NCBI GenBank assembly: GCA_013002885.1 | Contig: JABDLS010000058.1 | Span: 83,912-147,911 of the forward strand | DNA: 64,000 bases | Source: Gemmatimonadota bacterium | GTDB taxonomy: Bacteria > Gemmatimonadota > Gemmatimonadetes > Longimicrobiales > Gaopeijiaceae | Direction of reading: 5' to 3' | Shown here: positions 50,358-58,314 of the stretch, one piece after another | How positions within the stretch are numbered: the first letter of the stretch is position 1 | Layout: each line of letters starts with the position of its first letter | Program-made: the position numbers and the translations under genes | The notes under the pieces: model-generated | What the model saw: only the letters and a program-made list of their open reading frames with translations | Database searches by the model: none | What the model was told of the DNA's origin: nothing

Positions 50358-51634
50358 CGATCGATCTCGCCAAGGACGATATCGAGGCTCGCGTTGATCA
50401 TGATGAGGTCGGACACGAGATGTCCTTCTGCCAGCTTGGGAATGACCGAGAGGTTCACGAACGAGGGCGGGCGCACCCGCCAACGGACGGGTTTGACGTC
50501 CCCTTCCTCGGCAACGATGTACATGCCGAGCTCACCCTTGGAGCCCTCTACGGCCATATAGCAGTCACCCTCGGGAGCAGGTATCCCGTCGGTGATGAGC
50601 TTGAAGTGGTGGATCATACTCTCCATGTCGGACATGCAGTCCGTCTTGGAGGGCAGAGAGATGTTCGGATCCTCCACGTTGATGGGACCCGCGGGAAGGC
50701 GCGACATGGCCTGGTAGATGATGCCCACGGACTGACGCATCTCTTCCATTCGGCAGAGATAACGGTCGTAGCAGTCCCCGTGCTCGCCCACCGGCACTTC
50801 GAAATCGTACGTCTCGTAGTCGTAGTACGGACGATCCTTGCGAAGGTCGTACGGCACGCCCGACGCCCGGAGGTTTGGTCCTGTGAAGCCGTAATTGATG
50901 GCCTCATCGGCGTTGATGACGCCTATGCCCTGCGTCCGGCCGATGTGGATCTGATTGCCTGTCAGAAGGCGGTCGACCTCGTCGAGGGTCTTGGGAAACT
51001 CGTCGACGAAGTTGAGCAGTTGCTCCATCCAGCCCTCGGGGATGTCGGCCATCATCCCACCCACCCGCGTTGCGGAGGTGGTGATCCGGGCGCCGGTGAG
51101 GGATTCGTGGAGCTGGTAGATCTTCTCGCGCTGCTGGAAGCTGTAGAGGAAAGGCGTGAAGGCCCCGACGTCGATGGCCGTCGTGCCCAGCCAGAGGAGA
51201 TGACCGAAGATCCGGTCCAACTCCATGATGATGACCCGGAGCACCTTGCAGCGCTCCGTGACCTCGATGCCCATCAGCTTCTCCACCGACATGACGAAGG
51301 CGCAGTTGTAGATGAGGGGCGCCAGGTAGTCCATCCGATCGGTGAGGGGGACGATCTGGTTCCAGGTCCGATACTCGCCGAGCTTCTCGAAGGACGAGTG
51401 CAGGTAGCCGATGTCCGGGCTCACCCGGACCACGGTCTCGCCGTCCAGTTCGCACACCAGGCGGAGAACGCCGTGGGTGGCGGGGTGCTGGGGGCCGATG
51501 TTGATGAGCATCCGGTCGCCGCCCAACTCCGGCTCGGGAATGTCGAAAGGCGCCAACGGGCTCGGCACCGCCGCCCCACCTGGCCCCATCTCCCGACCCC
51601 GGCCTACTCCGATCTCAACCGTTTTGGTGGACAT
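50354..51634 (-). CDS. nuoD: NADH-quinone oxidoreductase subunit D
   Basis: 426 residues, 49-kDa type Q-site subunit. NIGPQHPATHGVLRLV near the start (His residues of the quinone pocket) and the ending SLDIVLGEIDR are diagnostic. Separate from nuoC, unlike the fused gene of E. coli. Starts at the last base of the nuoC stop. Confidence 0.97.
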   Translation of the reverse strand: MSTKTVEIGVGRGREMGPGGAAVPSPLAPFDIPEPELGGDRMLINIGPQHPATHGVLRLVCELDGETVVRVSPDIGYLHSSFEKLGEYRTWNQIVPLTDRMDYLAPLIYNCAFVMSVEKLMGIEVTERCKVLRVIIMELDRIFGHLLWLGTTAIDVGAFTPFLYSFQQREKIYQLHESLTGARITTSATRVGGMMADIPEGWMEQLLNFVDEFPKTLDEVDRLLTGNQIHIGRTQGIGVINADEAINYGFTGPNLRASGVPYDLRKDRPYYDYETYDFEVPVGEHGDCYDRYLCRMEEMRQSVGIIYQAMSRLPAGPINVEDPNISLPSKTDCMSDMESMIHHFKLITDGIPAPEGDCYMAVEGSKGELGMYIVAEEGDVKPVRWRVRPPSFVNLSVIPKLAEGHLVSDLIMINASLDIVLGEIDR

Positions 51635-52329
51635 CAGCCTTCCTCTCCGTCTTGCGAGCCCTTGGTTCCGACTTCCGGGGCGTACTGCGGCTCACCGTAC
51701 ACGATGTCCTCGGCCAGGTAGTAGCGCTCCACGTCCTGGTTGAGAGCCCGTCGCGTCTGCTCGGCGCGCGAAAAGCGTCCTCGGAGGGGGAAGTCTTTCC
51801 GTAGGGGGTGACCCTCGGCGTAGTCCGACGGCATCAGGATGCGGCGGAGGTCGGGGTGGCCGCGGAAGGTCACACCGAAAAGGTCGTAGACCTCGCGCTC
51901 GAGCCAGTTGGCCGACTTCCAGAGATCGCAAACCGAATCGATCTCCAGCTCGTCCAGAGGGAGCGGGCAACGGATCCTCAAGGCGCGACCATGCGTCGTG
52001 GAGTACATCTGGTAGACCACCTCCACCGGGCGCCCCTTCCCGTAGTCCACCCCGGTCACATCCGACATCATGTCGAACAGGTGGTCCGGATCTTCCTTGA
52101 GCCACGCCAGGACTTCGTGGCTCCTGGTCGGATCGATCCAGACGACCCACTGGTCGCCGGCATTCAACCGGTGCCTCGACACGGCATCACCATACCGCTC
52201 GAGGAGAGCCTCGACTGAAGGGTGGTCGGAGGGATCGCCCGTGGACTGCGTGGAGGCCGACTCGGTGACGTCCGAAGAGACCGGACCCTCACCTACGGCG
52301 TCGAGACCGCTCATCTCTCGTTCAGTCAT
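51634..52329 (-). CDS. nuoC: NADH-quinone oxidoreductase subunit C
   Basis: 231 residues, 30-kDa subunit. ANWLEREVYDLFGVTFRGHPDLRRIL (family pattern, quoted in part) and DYAEGHPLRKDFPL are conserved. About 50 acidic residues precede the fold. Six bases after nuoB. Confidence 0.95.
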   Translation of the reverse strand: MTEREMSGLDAVGEGPVSSDVTESASTQSTGDPSDHPSVEALLERYGDAVSRHRLNAGDQWVVWIDPTRSHEVLAWLKEDPDHLFDMMSDVTGVDYGKGRPVEVVYQMYSTTHGRALRIRCPLPLDELEIDSVCDLWKSANWLEREVYDLFGVTFRGHPDLRRILMPSDYAEGHPLRKDFPLRGRFSRAEQTRRALNQDVERYYLAEDIVYGEPQYAPEVGTKGSQDGEEG

Positions 52330-52335
52330 CAGGCG

Positions 52336-53028
52336 TCAGGTCACGATGGTGTCGGCCGCTTCATCCGACTCGGGAGTCGGAATGTCGCCGGTAGACAACC
52401 GCTCCTGTCGGGTGGAGTTGCCGAAGGGCCCGGTGAGGCCGACGACCTGCTCGTCGTTGGCCCGCGGCGCCCCTACCGTGGCCGGATCTTCGGCACGGTG
52501 CTCGAAGTGCTTGGTCAGGCTTTCCTGGCGGATCTTCTCCTGAACCATCATGAGGCCATAGATGAGCCCCTCGGGCCTCGGCGGACAGCCGGGGATATAG
52601 ACGTCCACCGGAATGATCGTGTCGATACCCTGCACCATGGAGTAGACATCGAAGACACCGCCCGAGCTGGCACAGGCACCCATGGAGATGGCCCACTTCG
52701 GCTGGGGCATCTGATCCCAGATGCGGCGCAGCACCGGGGCCAGCTTGTACGGCACCCGTCCGGCGCAGATGAGAACGTCGGCCTGCCGGGGGCTGAAGGA
52801 CATGCGCTCCATGCCGAAGCGCGCCAGATCGTAATTCGACGCGGCCGAAGCCATCATCTCGATTGCGCAGCACGCGGTGCCGAAGGGCATGGGCCACAGC
52901 GAATTGAGCCGACCCCAGTTGATCAAGGCGTCGACTTTGCTCGTGAGGAAGGTGGGCGTTCCCGGACCGAGAATGCCACCGGTCGTCTTCGACACGCCAC
53001 CACCGGGAAGTACGTCGCCTAGTCCCAT
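52336..53028 (-). CDS. nuoB: NADH-quinone oxidoreductase subunit B
   Basis: 230 residues. Cluster N2 ligands are in [20 protein letters not shown] and PGCPPRPE. A hydrophilic C-terminal tail of about 50 residues follows. ATG at 53028 lies inside the last codons of nuoA (10-base overlap). Confidence 0.96.
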   Translation of the reverse strand: MGLGDVLPGGGVSKTTGGILGPGTPTFLTSKVDALINWGRLNSLWPMPFGTACCAIEMMASAASNYDLARFGMERMSFSPRQADVLICAGRVPYKLAPVLRRIWDQMPQPKWAISMGACASSGGVFDVYSMVQGIDTIIPVDVYIPGCPPRPEGLIYGLMMVQEKIRQESLTKHFEHRAEDPATVGAPRANDEQVVGLTGPFGNSTRQERLSTGDIPTPESDEAADTIVT

Positions 53029-53375
53029 TCCAGACCTCCTTTCTTCCACTCGTAGACGAGCCCGATGGCCAGGACGGCCACGAACATGCTCATCGCGAGG
53101 AAGGCGCTCCATCCCAGCTCGCGCATCTGGACGGCCCATGGGATGATGAAGATCGTCTCCAGATCGAAGACGATGAAGCTGATGGCCACCATGTAGAACT
53201 TCACGGAGAAGCGCTGCCGGGTGCTCCCCAGGGGAACGATGCCCGATTCGTAAGGCATCAGCTTCTCGGGCGTATCTCGTCGCGGGTTCAGGATGTGCGA
53301 CGTGACGACCATTCCGAGGGCGTTCAGGATGGACACGCCGAACAAGATGAGGAGGGGGAGATAAGCTCCCGACAT
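53019..53375 (-). CDS. nuoA: NADH-quinone oxidoreductase subunit A
   Basis: 118 residues from ATG 53375; a GTG at 53405 would add ten residues, and neither has a strong ribosome site. Three helices, with [10 protein letters not shown] and [12 protein letters not shown] typical of NuoA. First gene of the nuo operon. Confidence 0.94.
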   Translation of the reverse strand: MSGAYLPLLILFGVSILNALGMVVTSHILNPRRDTPEKLMPYESGIVPLGSTRQRFSVKFYMVAISFIVFDLETIFIIPWAVQMRELGWSAFLAMSMFVAVLAIGLVYEWKKGGLEWD

Positions 53376-53426
53376 GTGTGCGCCTGGGTTTGTGAAATTG
53401 TTCACGAGGGTATCAGGCCGGGCGAA

Positions 53427-53456
53427 AAGTTACCCGAGACGCGGGGAGAGTGTCAA
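53427..53456 (-). promoter_or_regulatory. Predicted promoter of the nuoA-N operon
   Basis: On the minus strand a perfect TTGACA (53456-53451), 18-base spacer and TAACTT (53432-53427). Transcription would begin near 53420, 15 or 45 bases before the two candidate nuoA starts. Best-matching promoter in the window, but read by eye. Confidence 0.55.
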
Positions 53457-53493
53457 CCGGAGGAAACCCTTATTTTTTCGGACTTTCCAGGGT

Positions 53494-53523
53494 TTGACCC
53501 GCCTTCACCGACACGTCTATCTT
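53494..53523 (+). promoter_or_regulatory. Predicted promoter of dcd
   Basis: TTGACC (53494-53499), 18-base spacer, TATCTT (53518-53523), giving a leader of about 70 bases before the dcd ATG. It shares the spacer length and TANCTT form with the nuo and kdsB promoters. Confidence 0.4.
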
Positions 53524-53601
53524 GGGCGGCTCCCGGGACCGTCCGAGGCCCCGATCGAGCCTCCCCACACGCGTCCCGAACCTCCCGCAGAGCCCAACTA
53601 A

Positions 53602-54156
53602 ATGCCCATCAAGAGCGACAAGTGGATCCGCCGGATGTGCGAAGAGCACCGGATGATCGAACCCTTCGTGACGGGCCAGGTCAGCGACGGGAAGATCTCC
53701 TACGGGATCTCCTCGTACGGATACGACATCCGGGTATCGTCCGACTTCAAGGTGTTCACCAACGTCCACAACTCCGTCGTGGACCCCAAGAACTTCGACG
53801 ACCGCTCCTTCGTGGACATAACCGGACCGGAGTGCATCATCCCTCCCAACTCATTCGCCCTCGCCCGCACCGAGGAGTACTTCCGGATTCCGCGAGACGT
53901 CCTCGTGGTATGCGTGGGCAAGTCGACCTATGCCCGGTGCGGACTCATTGTGAACGTCACGCCGCTGGAGCCGACCTGGGAGGGTTACCTCACGCTGGAG
54001 ATCTCGAACACGACCCCTCTGCCCGCCAAGGTCTACGGTGGCGAGGGAATCGCCCAGCTCCTCTTCTTCGAAGGGGATGAAGAGCCCGAGGTCGCGTACG
54101 CCGACCGCAAGGGCAAGTACATGAACCAGAAAGGTGTCACGCTGCCGAAGATGTAG
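53602..54156 (+). CDS. dcd: dCTP deaminase
   Basis: 184 residues, homotrimeric dUTPase-like fold. [53 protein letters not shown] (catalytic Glu) and [11 protein letters not shown] are present. It deaminates dCTP to dUTP for dTMP synthesis; a bifunctional deaminase/dUTPase cannot be excluded by eye. No obvious Shine-Dalgarno sequence. Divergent from nuoA. Confidence 0.95.
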   Translation: MPIKSDKWIRRMCEEHRMIEPFVTGQVSDGKISYGISSYGYDIRVSSDFKVFTNVHNSVVDPKNFDDRSFVDITGPECIIPPNSFALARTEEYFRIPRDVLVVCVGKSTYARCGLIVNVTPLEPTWEGYLTLEISNTTPLPAKVYGGEGIAQLLFFEGDEEPEVAYADRKGKYMNQKGVTLPKM

Positions 54157-54199
54157 GCCGCGCCTCGGCGCCGGGAGAGTCAGCCAAGGGATGCATGGG

Positions 54200-54715
54200 A
54201 TGAAAAGAGGACATTTGATGGGATCGCAGGCGTTGCTCGCGGTGGCGGCGCTCGCCTTCGCGTTCCCGGGGCTTGCCTCGGCCCAACCCGGTGGCGCAGA
54301 GCGGGAGGCGCGATTGAACCAGCTCTTCTCCCAGATGTCGGTGGACACCGGTGTCCGCGTCATCACGCCTCAGCTCTTCATCGACCGCGGGGCGTTCCGA
54401 AGCATTACCCCCCAGGCCGTGCGCATCGAGTACGGGGGAGAGGTCCTGCCGGTGGAACTCGGTGATATCCGATCCGTGGAGGTCGAGGGACGTCATCCCA
54501 TTCAGGGGATGCTCTGGGGGCTGGGCTCCGGTCTGCTGGTGGGGTCGGTGGGCGGAATGCTCATCGGCTCCTTCTATTGTACCGATCCGTTCGACTGCGA
54601 GAGCGACGAGCGCAAAGGTGCCTACATCGGTGGCGCCGCGCTGGGAGCAGCGGGTGCCATCGGGGGTTTCGTCATCGGGAAGTACCAGATTTCCTGGCGA
54701 CCCATCTTTCCGTAG
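54200..54715 (+). CDS. Hypothetical exported glycine-zipper protein
   Basis: 171 residues from ATG 54200 (ATGs at 54191 and 54218 are alternatives; AGAGGA lies six bases before 54218). A signal peptide ends near LASAQPG. After a polar middle (VITPQLFIDRGAFRSITPQ) come two Gly/Ala-rich hydrophobic stretches, GMLWGLGSGLLVGSVGGML and GGAALGAAGAIGGFVIG, spaced by a small loop with two Cys (CTDPFDCES). This is the look of glycine-zipper envelope proteins. No known family recognised. Between dcd and the TfoX-like gene on the plus strand. Confidence 0.72.
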   Translation: MKRGHLMGSQALLAVAALAFAFPGLASAQPGGAEREARLNQLFSQMSVDTGVRVITPQLFIDRGAFRSITPQAVRIEYGGEVLPVELGDIRSVEVEGRHPIQGMLWGLGSGLLVGSVGGMLIGSFYCTDPFDCESDERKGAYIGGAALGAAGAIGGFVIGKYQISWRPIFP

Positions 54716-54762
54716 TCGCCTCGGTTCGACGGCCGCAAGCTCCCGAGGAGCGAGGTGACACC

Positions 54763-55092
54763 ATGGCCTACGACGAAGGACTGGCCCAGAGGGTCCGCGA
54801 GATGCTCTCTCACCGACCCGACCTCACCGAGAAGAAGATGTTCGGTGGCCTCTGCTTTCTTCTCGGCGGCAACATGTGCTGTGGGATCTCCGGCGACGAC
54901 CTCATGCTCCGGGTGGGACCGGACGCATATGAGGAGGTGCTGGCCAAAGAGCACGCCAGGGAGATGGACTTCACGGGGCGCGCCCTCCGGGGCATGGTCT
55001 TCGTCGGCCCACCCGGCCTCAGCACCGATTCCGCGCTCGCCGGCTGGCTCGCTCCAGCGGTGGAGTTCGCAGGCGGCCTTCCGACCAAGTGA
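54763..55092 (+). CDS. TfoX N-terminal-domain protein
   Basis: 109 residues. The motif KKMFGGLCFLLGGNMCCGI and LRVGPDAYEEVL match the TfoX-N fold, here without the C-terminal helix-hairpin-helix domain of the competence regulator TfoX. Stand-alone TfoX-N proteins are common and of unknown role. ATG at 54763 follows GAGGTG five bases upstream. Confidence 0.85.
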   Translation: MAYDEGLAQRVREMLSHRPDLTEKKMFGGLCFLLGGNMCCGISGDDLMLRVGPDAYEEVLAKEHAREMDFTGRALRGMVFVGPPGLSTDSALAGWLAPAVEFAGGLPTK

Positions 55093-55140
55093 TCTCAGCT
55101 TCCTCCCCCAACACCACCGACACCCTCCCTCCCGCGACCA

Positions 55141-56088
55141 TCAGCCCGCCGGACCGCTCAAGACCAGGGCATAAAGGCCGTCGTCGTCTTCGATCCAACG
55201 GTCCACGACGAGGCCCGCGGGCCGGTAGAGCCCCTCGATGGTGGGTCGGTCGTACTTGGAGCTGATTTCCGTGCGGATCGCCTCTCCCTCGGCTATGGCG
55301 ATCCCCGCCTCCCCGGGAAAGCGCACACATTGATCACGCCGGGCGACCAGGCTGGTCTCGATTCGCCCGCCTTCGGCGTCGTACGTCGAGCGATGTTCGA
55401 AACCGTCCAGATCGAAGTCGCTTCCGAATCGTCGATTGAGGACCGAGAGGATGTTGAGACTGAACCGGGCGGTGACGCCCCGAGCGTCGTTGTAGGCTGC
55501 CTCGACACGTCCTACCGTCTTCTTCGGCCCTGGGCGCAGGTCGACGCCGAGAAGGAAGCGATCCCCCTCATCGAGTCTGCTCGCGATTCGACAGAGGAGC
55601 TCTTCGGCCTGGCCCTCGTCGAAGTTGCCCAGAGTACTGCCCAGAAAGGCGATCCAACGCGGATGCGGGAGAGCTCCGGGCAGATCCAGAGGTTCCGTGA
55701 TATCACCGATGTGTGGCTGAACCTCGAGCTCGGGGTACTCCTCCCGGAGGCGTGCGGCGGTCTTCTCCAGGAAGTCCGCTGATACATCCACCGGAACGTA
55801 GGCTCGACCACAGCCCGCGGCCTCCATGGCATCCAGGATGATCCGCGACTTCTCGGCACTCCCGGCCCCGAGCTCCACCAGAGTCGCCGGACGTAGCTCT
55901 CCGATGAGCCCGGGCATGCTAAGCTCCAGAAGTGCCCGTTCTGTTCGGGTCAGATAGTACTCGTCCAACTCGGTGATCGCTTCGAACAGGCGCGAGCCCC
56001 TCTCATCGTAGTGGTACTTGGTGGGGATGCGCTTTTCCGGCCCGCGAAGTCCGGCGAATACCTCGGCGAACCCATTGTCGTCAATCAT
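55141..56088 (-). CDS. egtD: L-histidine N-alpha-methyltransferase EgtD
   Basis: 315 residues, the size of EgtD (about 320). It trimethylates histidine to hercynine with three SAM, the first step of ergothioneine synthesis. Family marks are PTKYHYDERGSRLFEAIT, LDEYYLTRTERALL, LVELGAGSAEKSRIIL (SAM loop), FLGSTLGNF and LLGVDLRPGPKK. The frame is open far upstream, but ATG 56088 overlapping the egtB stop by eight bases is the family start. Confidence 0.95.
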   Translation of the reverse strand: MIDDNGFAEVFAGLRGPEKRIPTKYHYDERGSRLFEAITELDEYYLTRTERALLELSMPGLIGELRPATLVELGAGSAEKSRIILDAMEAAGCGRAYVPVDVSADFLEKTAARLREEYPELEVQPHIGDITEPLDLPGALPHPRWIAFLGSTLGNFDEGQAEELLCRIASRLDEGDRFLLGVDLRPGPKKTVGRVEAAYNDARGVTARFSLNILSVLNRRFGSDFDLDGFEHRSTYDAEGGRIETSLVARRDQCVRFPGEAGIAIAEGEAIRTEISSKYDRPTIEGLYRPAGLVVDRWIEDDDGLYALVLSGPAG

Positions 56089-57430
56089 CTCTGGCACACC
56101 GTAATCCGCTGAAGATCTGGCGCCGGACGGGGTAGTCCCAGTTCCGGAAGGTGTTGCGAACGGCTCCGAAGCGCGTGGCCCACGACCCCCCTCGAAGTAC
56201 CTTGAAGTCAGGGCCGTAAAACGCTTCTGAATACTCGGGATAGGGGAACATCTGATAGCCAGGGTAGGCGTGGAAGTCGGAAGAGGTCCACTCCCACACA
56301 TTGCCCAGCATGTCCCAGCACCCCAGCGCCGACGCGCCGGAGGGATACGCGCCGACGGGTGTCGTCTCGAAGACCAGGGCGTCGAGATTGGCCTGCAGCG
56401 GCGAAGGCTCCTCGTCGCCCCATGGATAGGGGCTCCTGCGGTTCGACGCCGGGTCCCATGACGCGGCGGCTTCCCATTCGAATTCCGTGGGGAGGCGCTT
56501 GCCCGCCCATCGAGCGTAGGCATCGGCCTCCCAGTAGCACACGTGACAGACCGGGCGAGACGGGTCCAGCGCCCCGAGCCGGTCCATGAAGCGTTCCGAC
56601 CAACCGTTTTCGGCCCGGACCCAGTACTTCGGGGCGTCCACCGCTTCTTCCCTCCTCCAGGCCCACCCTTCCTGCGCCCAATGCGCCGGATCGTCGTATC
56701 CGCCATCCTCGATGAAGTCCAGATAGGCTCCATTCGTCACCGGGTGGACGTCGATGGCGAACGGATTCAACTCGACCTCGTGTACCGGCCTCTCGTTGTC
56801 GTACGTCGTGGACAGGTCGTCCGTCCCGATACGGACGGGGCCGCCGGGAAACCGAACCATCGCGTCGGTGGATGGCGCATCGGTCGACGCCGACGGGGCC
56901 GACATGGAACGCGGCGCAGGATACGGATCGCCCTGTTTGAGCTGGAGCGTCTGAAGGATGGTCTCGTTGTGCTGATACTCGTGCTGGAGGACCATCCGGA
57001 AAACGAAGCCCTCGTCCAGAAGCCGCCGCGTGCTTGCGCCGCTCACGGCCCCGTTCGAGCCTCCGAGAGGCAAGTCGCTCAGGCCATCGAGCACCCGTCG
57101 GCGCACCTCCGCCAGAAAAGTCCGACACTCCCGCAGGCTGGGCAGCGGCAGGGAATCGCGCACCGCTCGGGGGTTCTCGAAAGGATCGTAGATGCCGCTG
57201 AGCCCTTCCGACCCGGTCCCTCCGCCCCGAACGTTCTGCCGCAGCCAGACATCCTCGAAGTGCGCAATGTGGCCGAGATCCCATACGATGGGGCTCATGA
57301 GAGGATCGTGCTGCCGACGAAGGTCTGCTTCGGTGAGCCCCGCGGTGAGAAGAAGCGTGCGCTCCCTGGCTTCAGTGAGCAGGAGCGCGATCTCGCCCTC
57401 GGACAGTGCTCGGCCGACGTGTAGGTCCAT
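56081..57430 (-). CDS. egtB: Hercynine oxygenase / sulfoxide synthase EgtB
   Basis: 449 residues from the ATG at 57430, the usual EgtB size; the frame is open to 57517 but that would run into the divergent gene. The N-terminal DinB-like domain holds the iron-site histidines: His54 or His57 in LGHIAHFED and His150/His154 in HEYQHNE. The C-terminal FGE/formylglycine-type domain has the MLGNVWEWTSS and VLRGGSWAT signatures. It joins hercynine to a cysteine or gamma-glutamylcysteine thiol with O2. No egtA, egtC or egtE nearby, so a cysteine-using variant with an unlinked lyase is plausible. Confidence 0.94.
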   Translation of the reverse strand: MDLHVGRALSEGEIALLLTEARERTLLLTAGLTEADLRRQHDPLMSPIVWDLGHIAHFEDVWLRQNVRGGGTGSEGLSGIYDPFENPRAVRDSLPLPSLRECRTFLAEVRRRVLDGLSDLPLGGSNGAVSGASTRRLLDEGFVFRMVLQHEYQHNETILQTLQLKQGDPYPAPRSMSAPSASTDAPSTDAMVRFPGGPVRIGTDDLSTTYDNERPVHEVELNPFAIDVHPVTNGAYLDFIEDGGYDDPAHWAQEGWAWRREEAVDAPKYWVRAENGWSERFMDRLGALDPSRPVCHVCYWEADAYARWAGKRLPTEFEWEAAASWDPASNRRSPYPWGDEEPSPLQANLDALVFETTPVGAYPSGASALGCWDMLGNVWEWTSSDFHAYPGYQMFPYPEYSEAFYGPDFKVLRGGSWATRFGAVRNTFRNWDYPVRRQIFSGLRCARDD

Positions 57431-57561
57431 GACGTTGCCTGAAGGGAGAAAGTGGGCCCGCGGAAGGTAGAACGGGCCGGCGAGGGGATCTACCGGGTGC
57501 TCCGATGCCTTCCTCAACCGGTACGGGGTCGTTACCTGTTCCCGATGATCGGCGTTCCGAC

Positions 57562-58314
57562 ATGAAGAGAAGTCCAGATCAGGCCCAGAGTCTGCTCCAT
57601 GCCGACGGTGTGGAGAAGCGCTACGGCGGGGTCGTGGCTCTGGACGGCGTGAACCTCGCCGTTCCCCGAGGCAGCTGCTACGCCCTGGTCGGCGAAAGCG
57701 GCTCGGGGAAGACGACGTTGCTACGGACCTTCAACGCGATGGTCCGTCCGGACGCGGGGAGCGTCACCGTCTCCGGTCGACGGGTGGGCCAGAGCGATCC
57801 CGTGGCCCTTCGGCGATCCGTCGGGTACGTCCAGCAGGACGGCGGGCTACTGCCCCATTGGACCATCGAGCGAAATGCGGCCCTCGTGCCCCGCCTCAAC
57901 GGACGCCCGGACAGCGCTGAGCGCGCGCGCGCGGCTCTCGACCTCGTCGGACTGGCGCAAACGGATTTCGGAGGCCGCTGGCCCAAGGAGCTCTCGGGGG
58001 GCCAACGCCAGCGCGTGGCTCTGGCTCGCGCCCTCGCCGACGAGCCTGACGTCCTGCTCCTCGACGAGCCGTTCGGCGCTCTCGACGCCATCACTCGAGT
58101 CGAGGTCCAGAGGGTTTTCGCCAGGCTGCGGGGGCGCCTCGCACTTACCGTCCTTCTGGTCACCCACGACATGCGTGAGGCGTTCGAGCTCGCCGACGCC
58201 ATCGCCGTCATGAAGGACGGTCGGGTGGAACAGATCGGTCCGAGCTCCGCCCTCCTGAACGACCCCGAGACCGACTACGTGCGCGAACTCATGCTGAAGG
58301 CTGGAGTGGCGTGA
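57562..58314 (+). CDS. ABC transporter ATPase, OpuC/ProV type
   Basis: 250 residues from the ATG at 57562 (an ATG at 57505 is possible). Walker A VGESGSGKTT (about 43-52), Q-loop YVQQDG, signature LSGGQRQRVALA, Walker B VLLLDEPFGALDA and switch His in VTHDMREA. The sequence is like OpuCA/ProV, but the C-terminal CBS domains of OpuCA are absent. Overlaps the next gene as GTGA. Divergent from egtB, 131 bases apart, which suggests shared regulation and a related cargo. Confidence 0.9.
   Translation: MKRSPDQAQSLLHADGVEKRYGGVVALDGVNLAVPRGSCYALVGESGSGKTTLLRTFNAMVRPDAGSVTVSGRRVGQSDPVALRRSVGYVQQDGGLLPHWTIERNAALVPRLNGRPDSAERARAALDLVGLAQTDFGGRWPKELSGGQRQRVALARALADEPDVLLLDEPFGALDAITRVEVQRVFARLRGRLALTVLLVTHDMREAFELADAIAVMKDGRVEQIGPSSALLNDPETDYVRELMLKAGVA

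Noticed and set aside
54763..55092. TfoX-N protein as a competence regulator.
   Set aside because: The C-terminal helix-hairpin-helix domain is missing and there are no competence genes nearby.
57464..57493. TAGATC, 17-base spacer, TACCTT as the egtB promoter.
   Set aside because: The -10 fits the pattern seen elsewhere but the -35 matches only three of six positions, so it is not listed as a feature.
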